A stretch of DNA of 64,000 nt. It comes from Gemmobacter nectariphilus DSM 15620. GTDB taxonomy: Bacteria; Pseudomonadota; Alphaproteobacteria; Rhodobacterales; Rhodobacteraceae. The notes beneath the pieces are model-generated. The model did no database searches, was not told where the DNA came from, and saw nothing but the letters and a program-made list of their open reading frames with translations. Numbering within the stretch: position 1 is the first letter of the stretch; every line of letters begins with the position of its first letter. The DNA lies in NCBI RefSeq assembly GCF_000429765.1, contig NZ_KE386949.1, positions 62,001-126,000 of the forward strand, in the 5' to 3' direction. Made by a program: the position numbers and the translations under genes. Below are positions 7,342 through 16,788 of this stretch, piece after piece.

Positions 7342-9582
7342 ATGCCCGACCGCAGCGAGACCGAGAGCCGCAAGCTGTTGCGGCGCCTGCGCGATACCTT
7401 GGCCTCGAAGGCCGAAGGACAGGCCCGGCTTGACCGTATCGTCGCGCTGATCGCGGAATCGATGCAGACCGAGGTCTGCTCGCTCTACCTGTTCCGCGAT
7501 GCCGAGACGCTGGAGCTGTGCGCCACGATGGGGCTCAAGCAGGAATCCGTTCACCAGACCCGGATGCGGCTGGGCGAGGGGCTGGTCGGCCGCGTGGCCA
7601 GGACGGGCGTTCCGATCAACACGGGCGATGCGCCTTCGGAAAAGGGTTTCCGCTACATGCCCGAGACGGGCGAGGAAATCTATTCCAGCTTCCTTGGCGT
7701 GCCGATCCAGCGCGTGGGCGAGAGGCTGGGCGTGCTGGTCGTGCAGTCCAAGGCCGCGCGGCAATATTCCGAAGACGAGGTCTATGGCCTTGAAGTCGTC
7801 GCCATGGTGCTGGCGGAAATGACCGAACTTGGCTCCTTCACCGGCGCGGGCGAAGGCACGCGGGCGCTGCATGTGAACCCGATGATGTTTCGCGGCGGCA
7901 CCGGGCAGGAAGGCACTGCCGAAGGTCATGTCTGGCTGCACGAGCCGCGCGTCGTCATCACCAATCCGATTGCCGACGACCCGGAACGCGAGACCGAGCG
8001 TTTGCGCGATGCGGTCAGGCAGCTGCGCGTTTCGGTCGATGACCTGCTGGCCGCCGAAAGCCTCGACAAGGACCAGAAACAGGTTCTGGAAGCCTACCGG
8101 ATGTTTGCCCAAAGCCGGGGCTGGGCGCGCCGCATGGAAGAGGATGTCCAACGCGGCCTGTCGGCCGAGGCCGCGGTCGAAAAGGAACAATCCGCCGCCC
8201 GCGCGCGGCTGGAACAGGTGCCTGATGCCTATCTGCGCGACCGCCTGCACGATCTGGACGATCTGTCGAACCGGCTGCTGCGCATCCTGACCGGACAGGG
8301 CCGCGACACCGGCGCCCAGATGCCGGCCGATCCGATCCTGGTCGCGCGCAACATCGGTCCGGCCGAACTTCTGGAATATGGCCGCGCCCTGAAGGGCGTC
8401 GTGCTCGAGGAAGGCTCGGTTGCCAGCCATGCGGCCATCGTTGCCCGCGCGCTGGCGATCCCGCTGGTGATCCATGCCGATCGCATCACCTCGGAGGCGC
8501 TGAACGGCGACCGGATTCTGGTCGATGGCGATCAGGGCATCGTGCACCTGCGCCCCGAGGATACGGTCGCCGGCGCCTTTCGCGACAAGATGGCGATGCA
8601 GGCCAAGGCGCAGGAAAAATATGCCTCGCTGCGCAACCTTCCGGCTCAGGCGCGCTGCGGCACCACGGTGTCGCTGCACATGAATGCGGGGCTGATGGCC
8701 GATCTGCCCAGCCTTGAAGGGTCGGGGGCCGAAGGGGTCGGGCTGTTCCGCACGGAACTGCAGTTCCTTGTCCGCTCCAAGGTGCCGCGGCGCGAAGAGC
8801 TGGCGGCGCTGTATTCGCGGGTGATCGACGCGGCCAATGGCCGGCGCGTGGCCTTTCGCACGCTGGACATCGGGTCCGACAAGGTGCTGCCCTACATGAA
8901 GCCGCAGGACGAGCCGAACCCCGCCATGGGCTGGCGCGCGATCCGGGTGGGGCTGGAAAAGCCGGGCGTGCTGCGGATGCAGTTGCAGGCGCTGATCCGG
9001 GCCGCGCATGGCCGGCCGCTGACGGTGATGTTCCCCTTTGTTGCGCAGGCCAGCGAATTCACCGCCGCGCGCGCGCAGCTGGACCAGGCGATGGACCATG
9101 AACAGCGCATGGGCCGCGCGCTGCCGGCATCGGTCGAGGTGGGGGTGATGCTGGAAACCCCCTCGCTGGCCTTTGCGCCGCGCAGCTTCTTTGAAAGCGT
9201 GGATTTCATCTCGATCGGCGGCAATGACCTCAAGCAGTTCTTCTTTGCCGCCGACCGCGAGAATGAACGGGTGCGCCGGCGCTATGACACGCTGTCGACC
9301 GCCTTTCTGGATTTCCTGCGCCTGGTGGTCGATCGCTGCGCGCAGACCAATACCCGCCTGTCGTTTTGCGGCGAGGATGCGGGCCGCCCCATCGAGGCGG
9401 TGGCCTTTGCCGCGCTTGGCCTGCGCACGCTGTCGATGCGTCCGGCATCCATCGGTCCGGTCAAGTCACTGATCCGGCAGGTGGATCTGTCCGCAGCCCG
9501 GGACGTGATCGAAGGCGCCATCGCCCGGGGCGAGGACAGTGCCCGCCCCTTCCTGATGGAGTTCCTGCGCACGCAGGGGTGA
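7342..9582 (+). CDS. ptsP: PTS enzyme I-Ntr (phosphoenolpyruvate-protein phosphotransferase)
   Basis: A 746-residue cytoplasmic EI-Ntr that transfers phosphate from PEP to NPr in the regulatory nitrogen PTS. Domains in order: GAF sensor (about 20-160), EI N-terminal region (about 175-330), phosphohistidine domain with GSVASHAAIVAR (His363 by frame count), and a PEP-binding TIM barrel with the active-site Cys in FCGED (residue 676). The GAF domain distinguishes it from sugar-PTS EI. Start ATG 7342 is chosen because upstream residues are unconserved. No NPr or EIIA-Ntr gene is in the window. Confidence 0.96.
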   Translation: MPDRSETESRKLLRRLRDTLASKAEGQARLDRIVALIAESMQTEVCSLYLFRDAETLELCATMGLKQESVHQTRMRLGEGLVGRVARTGVPINTGDAPSEKGFRYMPETGEEIYSSFLGVPIQRVGERLGVLVVQSKAARQYSEDEVYGLEVVAMVLAEMTELGSFTGAGEGTRALHVNPMMFRGGTGQEGTAEGHVWLHEPRVVITNPIADDPERETERLRDAVRQLRVSVDDLLAAESLDKDQKQVLEAYRMFAQSRGWARRMEEDVQRGLSAEAAVEKEQSAARARLEQVPDAYLRDRLHDLDDLSNRLLRILTGQGRDTGAQMPADPILVARNIGPAELLEYGRALKGVVLEEGSVASHAAIVARALAIPLVIHADRITSEALNGDRILVDGDQGIVHLRPEDTVAGAFRDKMAMQAKAQEKYASLRNLPAQARCGTTVSLHMNAGLMADLPSLEGSGAEGVGLFRTELQFLVRSKVPRREELAALYSRVIDAANGRRVAFRTLDIGSDKVLPYMKPQDEPNPAMGWRAIRVGLEKPGVLRMQLQALIRAAHGRPLTVMFPFVAQASEFTAARAQLDQAMDHEQRMGRALPASVEVGVMLETPSLAFAPRSFFESVDFISIGGNDLKQFFFAADRENERVRRRYDTLSTAFLDFLRLVVDRCAQTNTRLSFCGEDAGRPIEAVAFAALGLRTLSMRPASIGPVKSLIRQVDLSAARDVIEGAIARGEDSARPFLMEFLRTQG

Positions 9583-9605
9583 CGTCGGGGCCCTGCATCG
9601 GGTGT

Positions 9606-9700
9606 GGGCGCGGGGGTTTCACACCCCCGTCGCCCGCTGGGTCTTGAACCAGTTGCGCACCAGCCGGCGACCCCAGTGGGGTATTTTTCGCAAGAGGATG
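9606..9700 (+). repeat. Dispersed hairpin/GGRTATTT element, copy 4
   Basis: A long hairpin (9606-9635, GGGCG plus CGGGGGT arms, loop TTCAC, one bulged T) precedes the core GTGGGGTATTTTTCGCAAG (9677-9695). It lies between the convergent ends of ptsP and tgt and may also serve as a transcript end for both. Confidence 0.6.
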
Positions 9701-9710
9701 CCGGGGGCGA

Positions 9711-10841
9711 TCAGAGCGGCTCGATATCCCCTTCGGCGCGCTGTGCGTGGAAGGCCGCCACGAACTGCGGCAGCGTTCCGGCAGCGATGGCATCGCGCAG
9801 GCCCTGCATCAGGTCCTGGAAATAGTGCAGGTTGTGCCAGGTCAGCAGCATCGAACCGATGATCTCGCCCGTGCGCACCACATGGTGCAGATAGGCGCGC
9901 GAATAATTGCGGCAGGCCGGGCAGGTGCAGGATTCGTCCAGCGGGCGGGGGTCTTCGGCGTGGCGGGCGTTGCGCAGGTTGACCGAGCCGCGCCGCGTCC
10001 AGCCCTGGCCGGTGCGGCCCGAGCGGCTGGGCAGCACGCAATCCATCATGTCCACCCCGCGTTCCACCGCGCCGACGATATCGTCGGGCTTGCCGACCCC
10101 CATCAGATACCGCGGCTTGTCCTGCGGCAGGAAGCCGGGGGCATAGTCGAGCACGCCGAACATCGCCTCTTGCCCCTCGCCCACGGCAAGGCCGCCGATG
10201 GCATAGCCGTCAAAGCCGATGGCCTGCAGCGCCTGCGCCGATTCCTCGCGCAGATCGGGCGAGACGCCGCCTTGCATGATGCCGAACAGCGCATGTCCCG
10301 GCCGGTCGCCAAAGGCATCGCGGCTGCGCTGTGCCCAGCGCATCGACAGGCGCATCGAGCGGGCCACCGCGTCTTCGGTCGCGGGCAGCGCCGGGCATTC
10401 GTCGAAGCACATCACGATGTCCGAGCCCAGCAGGCGCTGGATTTCCATGCTGCGTTCGGGGGTCAGCTTGTGTTTCGAGCCGTCGAAATGGCTGCGGAAG
10501 GTCACGCCTTCCTCGGTCAGCTTGCGCAGGGACGACAGGCTCATCACCTGAAAGCCGCCCGAGTCGGTCAGGATCGGCCGGTCCCAGTTCATGAAGCGGT
10601 GCAGCCCGCCCAGCCGCGCCACCCGTTCGGCGCCAGGGCGCAGCATCAGGTGGTAGGTGTTGCCCAGCAGGATGTCGGCCCCCGTCGCGCGCACGCTTTC
10701 GGGCATCATCGCCTTGACCGTGCCCGCGGTGCCCACGGGCATGAAGGCCGGGGTGCGGATCTGGCCCCGCGGGGTCGAGATCACGCCGGTCCGCGCCGCG
10801 CCGCAAGTGGCGGAAACCTCGAAGCGGAAGGGCTGGGTCAT
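9711..10841 (-). CDS. tgt: Queuine/preQ1 tRNA-guanine transglycosylase
   Basis: A 376-residue bacterial TGT, which swaps guanine-34 for preQ1 in GUN-anticodon tRNAs. The substrate-binding Asp is in LTDSGGFQ (Asp93). The nucleophilic Asp region is in [11 protein letters not shown], and the zinc ligands are CTCPAC followed by YLHH near residue 320. Length matches the family. The start is ATG 10841 (MTQPFRFEV); the longer upstream reading would cross the promoter. No queuosine precursor genes are adjacent. Confidence 0.97.
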   Translation of the reverse strand: MTQPFRFEVSATCGAARTGVISTPRGQIRTPAFMPVGTAGTVKAMMPESVRATGADILLGNTYHLMLRPGAERVARLGGLHRFMNWDRPILTDSGGFQVMSLSSLRKLTEEGVTFRSHFDGSKHKLTPERSMEIQRLLGSDIVMCFDECPALPATEDAVARSMRLSMRWAQRSRDAFGDRPGHALFGIMQGGVSPDLREESAQALQAIGFDGYAIGGLAVGEGQEAMFGVLDYAPGFLPQDKPRYLMGVGKPDDIVGAVERGVDMMDCVLPSRSGRTGQGWTRRGSVNLRNARHAEDPRPLDESCTCPACRNYSRAYLHHVVRTGEIIGSMLLTWHNLHYFQDLMQGLRDAIAAGTLPQFVAAFHAQRAEGDIEPL

Positions 10842-10865
10842 GGCGCAAACTCCTTGGGGAACCGG

Positions 10866-10878
10866 CGCCTTATAGGCG
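10866..10878 (-). promoter_or_regulatory. Candidate -10 region of tgt within a GC dyad
   Basis: On the minus strand TATAAG lies inside the perfect dyad CGCCT/AGGCG, about 25 bases upstream of the tgt start codon. The position suits a -10 element with a short leader. The -35 is unclear. Confidence 0.4.
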
Positions 10879-11005
10879 AGATCGCCGGCCGGTTCCAAGC
10901 CGCCACCGCATCTGGCGTGCATCGGGGGCGCTGCGCCATCAGGTCCGCCCGTGGCCCGCTGTTCGATTAGCGGCAAGCCCACTGGATTCCTGCGCCCGTT
11001 TTCCC

Positions 11006-11011
11006 TATATC
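11006..11011 (+). promoter_or_regulatory. Candidate -10 hexamer for sufT-sufA
   Basis: TATATC lies 27 bases upstream of the sufT ATG in an otherwise GC-rich divergent spacer with tgt. The -35 match is poor, so this is tentative. Confidence 0.3.
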
Positions 11012-11038
11012 TTCACTCAGAAAACAGACGGACCCGAC

Positions 11039-11404
11039 ATGACTGCCGATATCTCTGCGCCTGTCGAAGGCGCGCCGCTGATCCGCCCGTCCTCGACCGA
11101 CCATCCGCTTTACGAGCCGGTGGTCGAGGCCTGCCGCACGGTGTTCGACCCGGAAATCCCGGTGAACATCTATGACCTGGGGTTGGTCTACACGATCGAC
11201 ATCGACGCCGAGAATGCGGTGGACATCACCATGACGCTGACCGCGCCGGGTTGCCCCGTGGCCGGCGAGATGCCGGGCTGGGTGGCCGATGCAGTCAATG
11301 CCATTCCCGGCGTCAAGCAAGTGGATGTGGCGATGACCTTCGACCCGCCCTGGGGCATGGACATGATGTCGGACGAGGCGCGTCTGGAACTGGGCTTCAT
11401 GTAG
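11039..11404 (+). CDS. sufT: SufT-like Fe-S assembly protein (MIP18/DUF59 family)
   Basis: A 121-residue MIP18-family protein. The core motif DPEIPVNIYDLGLVY (residues about 38-52) and the conserved Cys in APGCPVAGEMP are both visible. Family members help mature iron-sulfur proteins, with SufT acting in the SUF pathway. The gene is nine bases upstream of sufA, which supports a shared Fe-S role. A C-terminal stretch DPPWGMDMMSDEARLELG is typical. Whether the rest of the suf operon is nearby cannot be seen. Confidence 0.88.
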   Translation: MTADISAPVEGAPLIRPSSTDHPLYEPVVEACRTVFDPEIPVNIYDLGLVYTIDIDAENAVDITMTLTAPGCPVAGEMPGWVADAVNAIPGVKQVDVAMTFDPPWGMDMMSDEARLELGFM

Positions 11405-11413
11405 GGGGCACCC

Positions 11414-11773
11414 ATGTTCGGCATTCCCGGCAAACAGGCTGTCACGATCACCCCGGCCGCCGCGCGGCAGATTTCGCGGCTGATGGCGCGCGATGGCTCG
11501 CAAGGGCTGCGGATCGGCGTCAAGAAGGGTGGCTGCGCCGGCATGGAATACACCATGGACTATGTGTCCGAGGTGAACCCGCTGGACGAGGTGGTCGAAC
11601 AGGATGGCGCCCGGGTGCTGATTGCCCCGATGGCGCAGATGTTCCTGATCGGCACCGAGATCGACTATGAAACCGGGCTGCTGGAAAGCGGCTTCCGCTT
11701 TCGCAACCCGAATGTGGCCGAAAGCTGCGGCTGCGGCGAATCGATCAAGTTCAAGGACATGCCGGGGGCATAG
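11414..11773 (+). CDS. sufA: Iron-sulfur cluster carrier SufA/IscA type
   Basis: A 119-residue A-type carrier. The three cluster-ligand cysteines are present: Cys41 in KKGGCAG, and Cys105 and Cys107 in ESCGCGES. It receives and hands on Fe-S clusters in the cytoplasm. It follows sufT at a nine-base spacing with a GGGGGCACC leader, so the two are cotranscribed. IscA or ErpA naming is possible; the SufT neighbour favours SufA. Confidence 0.92.
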   Translation: MFGIPGKQAVTITPAAARQISRLMARDGSQGLRIGVKKGGCAGMEYTMDYVSEVNPLDEVVEQDGARVLIAPMAQMFLIGTEIDYETGLLESGFRFRNPNVAESCGCGESIKFKDMPGA

Positions 11774-11782
11774 GCTGCGGCT

Positions 11783-11868
11783 GCCCCGTTCGGGGCCGGA
11801 AGGTTGGCAGGCGCGCGATCTGCACGCCGGATACGCCCGCAGGGCCGCAGGGCGGGGTTCACCCGCCC
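11783..11868. terminator. Hairpins between convergent sufA and trpA
   Basis: Two short perfect hairpins (11783-11796, GCCCCG arms; 11850-11868, GGGCGGG arms with GTTCA loop) fill the 102-base convergent spacer. Neither has a clear T-run; they may act as a bidirectional transcript end. Confidence 0.4.
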
Positions 11869-11875
11869 CACCGCC

Positions 11876-12667
11876 TTAGGCCGCGTGGGCGCCGCCTGCC
11901 AGATCCGCCACCTGTGCCAGAACCTCGGCCACGGGGCGCTTTTCCCCGATCAGCTTGACGATGGCGGACCCCACCACGCAGCCATCGGCCACGCTGGCAA
12001 TTGCCTGCGCGGCCTCGGGTGTGGTGATGCCAAAGCCCACGACGACCGGCAGATCGGTCGCGGCCTTGATGCGGGCCACCTCGGGGGCGACATCCATCGC
12101 CTGCGGGGCTGCGGATCCGGTGATCCCGGTGATCGAGACGTAATAGACAAAGCCGCTGGTGTTCTTGAGCACCACCGGCAGGCGCTTGTCATCGGTCGTG
12201 GGCGTTGCCAGGCGGATGAAGTTCAGCCCGGCCGCCTGAGCGGGAATGCACAGTTCGGCATCTTCCTCGGGCGGCAGATCGACGACGATCAGCCCGTCGA
12301 TCCCGGCCTCTTTCGCATCCGCCAGGAAACGGTCGACGCCGCGCGAATAGATCGGGTTGTAATAGCCCATCAGCACGATCGGCGTGGCCTGATCGCCCTT
12401 GCGGAAGGCGCGGACCAGATCCAGCACCTGGTCCATCGTCATGCCGCCGTCCAGCGCACGCTGGCCCGCAAGCTGGACCGTCGAGCCATCGGCCATCGGA
12501 TCGGTGAAGGGCATCCCCAGCTCGATCACGTCGACCCCGGCGGCGGGCATGCCCTGCATGATGGCCAGCGTGGTCTGCACATCGGGGTCGCCCCCCATGA
12601 TATAGGCGACAAAGGCCTTTTTCCGCTCTGCCTTCAGCCTTGCGAAGGTATCGTCGATCCTGGTCAT
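11876..12667 (-). CDS. trpA: Tryptophan synthase alpha subunit
   Basis: A 263-residue TIM-barrel subunit that cleaves indole-3-glycerol phosphate to indole. Catalytic residues are visible in [15 protein letters not shown] (Glu near residue 50 and Asp near 61), and phosphate-binding GFGITTPE lies near 212. The start ATG 12667 ([11 protein letters not shown]) is the family N-terminus. The partner trpB is not adjacent; trpA stands alone between sufA and a cytochrome c gene, so the trp genes are split in this genome. Confidence 0.97.
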   Translation of the reverse strand: MTRIDDTFARLKAERKKAFVAYIMGGDPDVQTTLAIMQGMPAAGVDVIELGMPFTDPMADGSTVQLAGQRALDGGMTMDQVLDLVRAFRKGDQATPIVLMGYYNPIYSRGVDRFLADAKEAGIDGLIVVDLPPEEDAELCIPAQAAGLNFIRLATPTTDDKRLPVVLKNTSGFVYYVSITGITGSAAPQAMDVAPEVARIKAATDLPVVVGFGITTPEAAQAIASVADGCVVGSAIVKLIGEKRPVAEVLAQVADLAGGAHAA

Positions 12668-12775
12668 GGCATCCCCCGAAATTCGCATCGGATGTGCCAC
12701 GGCAAGGCAGTGGAAATCAATGGGCGTCGGCCGCCTTGCCCCTGGCCCCGCCCCTTTTGGACAGGGCCAGCGGTC

Positions 12776-13171
12776 TTACTGCTGGATCGACTCGAGATAG
12801 TTCGCCAGCGCGAGGATGCGGCCATGCACCTCGACGACTGCGCCATACGAGTCGGGGCCGGCCATGCTGCTGGAGGTATACAGGCTGCCGAACACGGGCA
12901 TCGGCCCGCCATGGGCGCGCACCCCGGTGCGTCCGTCGATGATGTGGATCACCTGAAGCATCGGGAACTTGCCGTCATTGCGGCTGGCAAGCCCCGTCAG
13001 ATCCGGGGTCTGCACACTGAGCAGGCCCGCGATCTCGCCGCCGCCCTTGCCGCTGGCACCATGGCAACCGGCACAGGATTCGTCATACAGGCGCTTTCCC
13101 ACATCCGGGGCCTGCGCGGCGGCCGGCATGGCCAGAAACAACGACGCCACCAGAATCAAAGACCTTGTCAT
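12776..13171 (-). CDS. Small periplasmic c-type cytochrome
   Basis: A 131-residue exported cytochrome. A Sec signal peptide covers residues 1-21 (hydrophobic core LILVASLFLA, AQA cleavage site). One haem-binding CAGCH motif (Cys33, Cys36, His37) follows, with a likely axial Met in GGPMPVFG near 90. The size and single haem match a class I soluble cytochrome or a cytochrome subunit. The ribosome site GGGAGGAAACGAG precedes ATG 13171 and fixes the start. No partner oxidoreductase is adjacent, so the electron donor and acceptor are unknown. Confidence 0.9.
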   Translation of the reverse strand: MTRSLILVASLFLAMPAAAQAPDVGKRLYDESCAGCHGASGKGGGEIAGLLSVQTPDLTGLASRNDGKFPMLQVIHIIDGRTGVRAHGGPMPVFGSLYTSSSMAGPDSYGAVVEVHGRILALANYLESIQQ

Positions 13172-13350
13172 CTCGTTTCCTCCCTTGGGTCTTGGCTGTC
13201 GGGCAATGTCCTTCGTCTTCGCGCGTCTCGGCTGATAGCAGGCACCGGCCGGCCGCCGGCTGTCATTGACCGCAGTCAATGCCGCACCAAGCCCCGTTGA
13301 GCGCCGGCCGATCCCGTGGCACGCTGGACCCGGCCCATAGGGAGGACAGC

Positions 13351-13788
13351 ATGAGTTTCGACCCTTACATCCATTTTCAGGGCACCTGCCGCGAGGCCAT
13401 GACGGCCTATCAGGCGCTGTTTGGCGGCAAGCTGGATCTGATGCCCTATCGGGCGGCCCCCGAATGGCCGCCGGGCACGCCCGAGGCGATGCGGACCTCG
13501 GATCTGGTGATGCACGGCACATTGGCCCTGCCGGACGGGCGCTGCCTGATGGCATCGGATTTCCCACCGGGGATGGGCGGCGACCCGCAACAGGCCGTCA
13601 GCATCTGCCATACCGCGCCCAGCATCGAACGCGCCCGCGAGATCTTTGCCGTTCTGGCCAATGGCGGCACGGTCATCATGGAGTTTCAGCCCACGTTCTG
13701 GGCTGATGGCTTTGGCATGGTCAAGGACCGCTTCGGCACCCACTGGATGGTCCTGGCCCCCTGGCGCAGTCAGGCTTTGTCTGCTTGA
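13351..13788 (+). CDS. VOC/PhnB-like family protein
   Basis: A 145-residue protein of the glyoxalase/bleomycin-resistance (VOC) superfamily, PhnB-like branch. It shows the typical opening [23 protein letters not shown], the central [19 protein letters not shown], and a closing segment [14 protein letters not shown]. The family ranges from metal enzymes to inactive binders, and its specific function is unknown. Start ATG 13351 has GGAGGA seven bases upstream. The stop is 53 bases before ychF on the same strand. Confidence 0.87.
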   Translation: MSFDPYIHFQGTCREAMTAYQALFGGKLDLMPYRAAPEWPPGTPEAMRTSDLVMHGTLALPDGRCLMASDFPPGMGGDPQQAVSICHTAPSIERAREIFAVLANGGTVIMEFQPTFWADGFGMVKDRFGTHWMVLAPWRSQALSA

Positions 13789-13841
13789 TCCTGTTGGGGC
13801 CTGCGCCTAAAAGCGGGCGGTCACAGGCACCGGAGGGTTGG

Positions 13842-14939
13842 ATGGGTTTCAAGATGGGTATTGTCGGGCTGCCGAATGTCGGCAAGTCCACGCTCTTCAA
13901 CGCGCTGACCCGCACGGCAGCAGCACAGGCGGCGAACTTTCCGTTCTGCACGATCGAGCCCAACGTCGGCGAGGTCGCGGTGCCGGACGAGCGGCTGGAC
14001 AAGCTGGCAGCGATTGCGGGCAGCAAGCAGATCATTCCGGCGCGGATGACCTTTGTGGATATCGCCGGCCTGGTGCGCGGCGCGTCCAAGGGCGAGGGGC
14101 TGGGCAACCAGTTTCTGGCCAACATCCGCGAATGCGATGCCATTGCCCATGTGCTGCGCTGTTTTGAAGATGGCGACATCACCCATGTCGAGGGCCGGAT
14201 CGACCCAGTGGCCGATGCCGAGACCATCGAGACCGAACTGATGCTGGCCGATCTGGAATCGATCGAGCGGCGCCGCGCCAACCTTGCCCGCAAGCTCAAG
14301 GGCAACGACAAGGAAGCCGCCGATCAGGACCGTCTGCTGGCGGTGGCGCAAAAGGCGCTGGAAGAGGGGCGCCCGGCCCGCACCGTCAAGGTGTCCGAGG
14401 ATGACCTGAAGCAGTGGCGCATGTTGCAGCTGCTGACCTCGAAGCCGGTCCTGTATGTGTGCAACGTCGAGGAATCGGCCGCCGCGAACGGCAACAGCCA
14501 GTCGGCCCGCGTGGCCGAGATGGCGGCCGGGCAAGGCGCCGGGACGGTGGTGATTTCGGCCCGCATCGAGGAAGAGATCAGCCAACTGCCTGCCGACGAG
14601 GCCGCCATGTTCCTGGAGGAAATGGGCCTGCACGAGGCGGGTCTGGACCGGCTGATCCGCGCCGGCTATGCGCTGCTGGGCTTGCAGACCTATTTCACCG
14701 TCGGCCCCAAGGAGGCCCGCGCCTGGACGATCACCAAGGGGACACTGGCCCCGCAGGCGGCCGGCGTGATCCATGGCGACTTTGAGAAGGGCTTCATCCG
14801 GGCCGAGACGGTCGCCTATGCCGATTATATCGCCGGCAAGGGCGAGGCCGGGGCGAAAGAGGCCGGCAAGTTCCGCGTGGAAGGCAAGACCTATGAGGTG
14901 CAGGACGGCGACGTGCTGCACTTCCTGTTCAACGGCTGA
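13842..14939 (+). CDS. ychF: Redox-regulated ATPase YchF (Obg family)
   Basis: A 365-residue Obg-like P-loop ATPase. The G1 motif GLPNVGKST is at residues 9-17 and [20 protein letters not shown] is the switch II region. A coiled-coil insert spans about 130-200 and a C-terminal TGS domain (about 280-365) includes the conserved [16 protein letters not shown] stretch. YchF binds ATP rather than GTP, associates with ribosomes and modulates oxidative-stress responses in other bacteria. Start ATG 13842 gives [12 protein letters not shown]. Confidence 0.96.
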   Translation: MGFKMGIVGLPNVGKSTLFNALTRTAAAQAANFPFCTIEPNVGEVAVPDERLDKLAAIAGSKQIIPARMTFVDIAGLVRGASKGEGLGNQFLANIRECDAIAHVLRCFEDGDITHVEGRIDPVADAETIETELMLADLESIERRRANLARKLKGNDKEAADQDRLLAVAQKALEEGRPARTVKVSEDDLKQWRMLQLLTSKPVLYVCNVEESAAANGNSQSARVAEMAAGQGAGTVVISARIEEEISQLPADEAAMFLEEMGLHEAGLDRLIRAGYALLGLQTYFTVGPKEARAWTITKGTLAPQAAGVIHGDFEKGFIRAETVAYADYIAGKGEAGAKEAGKFRVEGKTYEVQDGDVLHFLFNG

Positions 14940-15344
14940 TCGGGCGGGCTGCCTGCCGGCGCCCCTGGCGCCGCTGACCGGCCGGCGGGTTGGATCGGGG
15001 CGCTGCACGCCGGCTGTTGCCAGTGACCGGCGCGCTCCCGCACCCCTGCACCGCGCAGGCGCGGAACAGGGCCTTGGGCCGGGCCGCGCGTTCCGCGCGG
15101 TGCCTCCGGCGGGGGTATTTGAGGCAAGATGAAGCCGAAGGCGCGGCGCTTGCGCGGCGGCGCGCCTGCGCTGTTTTCTTGGCAGGACAGGGCCCTCCAA
15201 GGTTCATGCCGGGTTTTCGCGGTCGAGACCGGGTGAGCTTGGGCGCACCGGGTCTGCAATGGCGCAGGCAAGTCGCCGGTCGGATCCATGGCAAGGCGGC
15301 GGCCGGCTGCCTGCCCTGGCGCGCGCCGGACAGCGCCCCGGGAG
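14940..15344. other. Intergenic region, ychF/urtE convergent spacer
   Basis: 405 bases with no supportable gene. It holds the long form of the dispersed element (about 15026-15135). The rest is GC-rich and low in AT, with no recognised promoter. Open frames here are Arg/Ala/Gly-rich shadows. Confidence 0.7.
15026..15135 (+). repeat. Dispersed element, copy 5, long form
   Basis: The core GGGGGTATTTGAGGCAAG (15110-15127) with GATGAAG is preceded by about 80 bases also found, inverted, at about 28377-28490. Shared blocks include GCTCCCGCACCC, GGCCTTGGGCCGGG, a CGCGCGTTCCGCGCG palindrome and TGCCTCCGGCGGGGG. The two copies differ by small indels. Confidence 0.7.
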
Positions 15345-16040
15345 CTAGACGGAGACGGTGGCGCGCAGGGTTTCCTTGGCGAGGTCCTGTTTCGTCCCCT
15401 CTAGCGCCACGGCGCCGCGTTTGAGGACGTAGAAGCGGTCGGCGAGGGCATAGGCGAAGTCGAAATACTGTTCGACCAGGATGATCGCCATATCCCCCCT
15501 GGCCTTGAGATAGTCGATCACGCGGCCGATCTGCTGGATGATGTTGGGCTGGATGCCCTCGGTCGGTTCATCCATCAGCAAGACCCTGGGCTTCATGATC
15601 ATGGCCCGGGCGATGGCCAGTTGCTGTTGCTGGCCGCCCGACAGATCGCCGCCGCGGCGGTTGAGGAAATCCTTGAGGATCGGGAACAGCTCGAAAATCT
15701 CGTCCGGGATGCGGTGCTGCGCGCGCGGCAGCAGCGCATAGGCGGTTTCCATGTTCTCGCGCACGGTCAGCAGCGGAAAGATCATCCGGCCCTGCGGCAC
15801 CACCGCCAGCCCCTGGCGCGCCATGTCCTGGGGGCGCAGGACCGGCAGATCCTGCCCATTCAGGATCACCTTGCCGCCCGAGCGGGGGTGGGTGCCGGCC
15901 AGCGCCTTGAGCAGCGAGGTCTTGCCGACGCCATTGGTGCCCATGATGCAGGTGACCTCGCCGGCCTTTGCCTGCATGGTGATGCCGTGCAGGATCTGGC
16001 TGCCGCCATAATGCAGGGTCAGGTTTTCCGTGCGGATCAT
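15345..16040 (-). CDS. urtE: Urea ABC transporter ATP-binding protein UrtE
   Basis: A 231-residue branched-chain/urea type ATPase (LivF-like). Walker A GTNGVGKT is at residues 34-41, the signature LSGGQQQQLAIA near 135 and Walker B VLLMDEPTEGIQP near 155. UrtE pairs with UrtD to drive the UrtBC membrane channel. It is the last gene of the minus-strand urtABCDE operon, four bases after urtD. The C-terminal ARETLRATVSV-like tail is usual for UrtE. Confidence 0.95.
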   Translation of the reverse strand: MIRTENLTLHYGGSQILHGITMQAKAGEVTCIMGTNGVGKTSLLKALAGTHPRSGGKVILNGQDLPVLRPQDMARQGLAVVPQGRMIFPLLTVRENMETAYALLPRAQHRIPDEIFELFPILKDFLNRRGGDLSGGQQQQLAIARAMIMKPRVLLMDEPTEGIQPNIIQQIGRVIDYLKARGDMAIILVEQYFDFAYALADRFYVLKRGAVALEGTKQDLAKETLRATVSV

Positions 16041-16044
16041 GGCC

Positions 16045-16788
16045 TTAACGCCCCAGATAGACTTCGATGACTTGCGGGTTCGAGGTGACGTGATCGAGGC
16101 TGCCCTCGGCCAGGACCGAGCCTTCGTGCAGCACGGTCACCCGGCAGTTCAGGCGGCGCAAGAAATCCATGTCGTGTTCGACCACCACGACGGCGCGGGT
16201 TTTCGCCAGTTCCACCAGCAGGGCGGTGGTATGTTCGCGTTCCGCAAGGGTCATGCCGGCCGCAGGTTCGTCGACCAGCAGAAGTTTCGGCTCTTGCGCG
16301 AGCAACATGCCGATTTCCAGCCATTGCTTTTGCCCGTGCGACAGCTCGCCTGCCTTGCGGGGCAGCTCGTCGGCAAGGCCGACCTCGGCGGCCAGGTCGC
16401 GCACGCGGGTCATGTCGGCAGGGCGCGCGCGCCAGCCAAGGACGGCAAAGGGCGAGCGGGGCGCCTTGAGTGCCATGGTCAGGTTCTCGGTCACGGTCTG
16501 GTCCTCGAACACCGTGGGGCGCTGGAACTTGCGGCCGATGCCGATGCGGGCGATCTGCGCCTCGGAGAGGCGCAGCAGGGACTGCGCCATCTCGCCCCAG
16601 ACCACTTTCCCCTCGTCCGGGCGGGTCTTGCCGGTGACGATGTCCATGAAGGTGGTCTTGCCGGCGCCGTTCGGGCCGATGATGGCGCGCAATTCCGCCG
16701 GGCCGATGGCAAACGAGAGGTTGTTGATGGCGCGAAAGCCGTCGAAGGTGACGGAGACGCCCGAGACCTCGAGCAATGTGCCGCTCAT
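16045..16788 (-). CDS. urtD: Urea ABC transporter ATP-binding protein UrtD
   Basis: A 247-residue LivG-like ATPase. Walker A GPNGAGKTT starts near residue 38, the signature is the variant LSHGQKQWLEIG typical of UrtD, and Walker B is LLLVDEPAAGM. It starts at ATG 16788, overlapping the urtC stop by four bases (ATGA), which indicates translational coupling. A longer upstream reading would be inside urtC and is rejected. Confidence 0.95.
   Translation of the reverse strand: MSGTLLEVSGVSVTFDGFRAINNLSFAIGPAELRAIIGPNGAGKTTFMDIVTGKTRPDEGKVVWGEMAQSLLRLSEAQIARIGIGRKFQRPTVFEDQTVTENLTMALKAPRSPFAVLGWRARPADMTRVRDLAAEVGLADELPRKAGELSHGQKQWLEIGMLLAQEPKLLLVDEPAAGMTLAEREHTTALLVELAKTRAVVVVEHDMDFLRRLNCRVTVLHEGSVLAEGSLDHVTSNPQVIEVYLGR

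Noticed and set aside
15136-15344. Small open frames in the ychF/urtE spacer.
   Set aside because: No start with a ribosome site, strongly biased composition and no recognisable motif.
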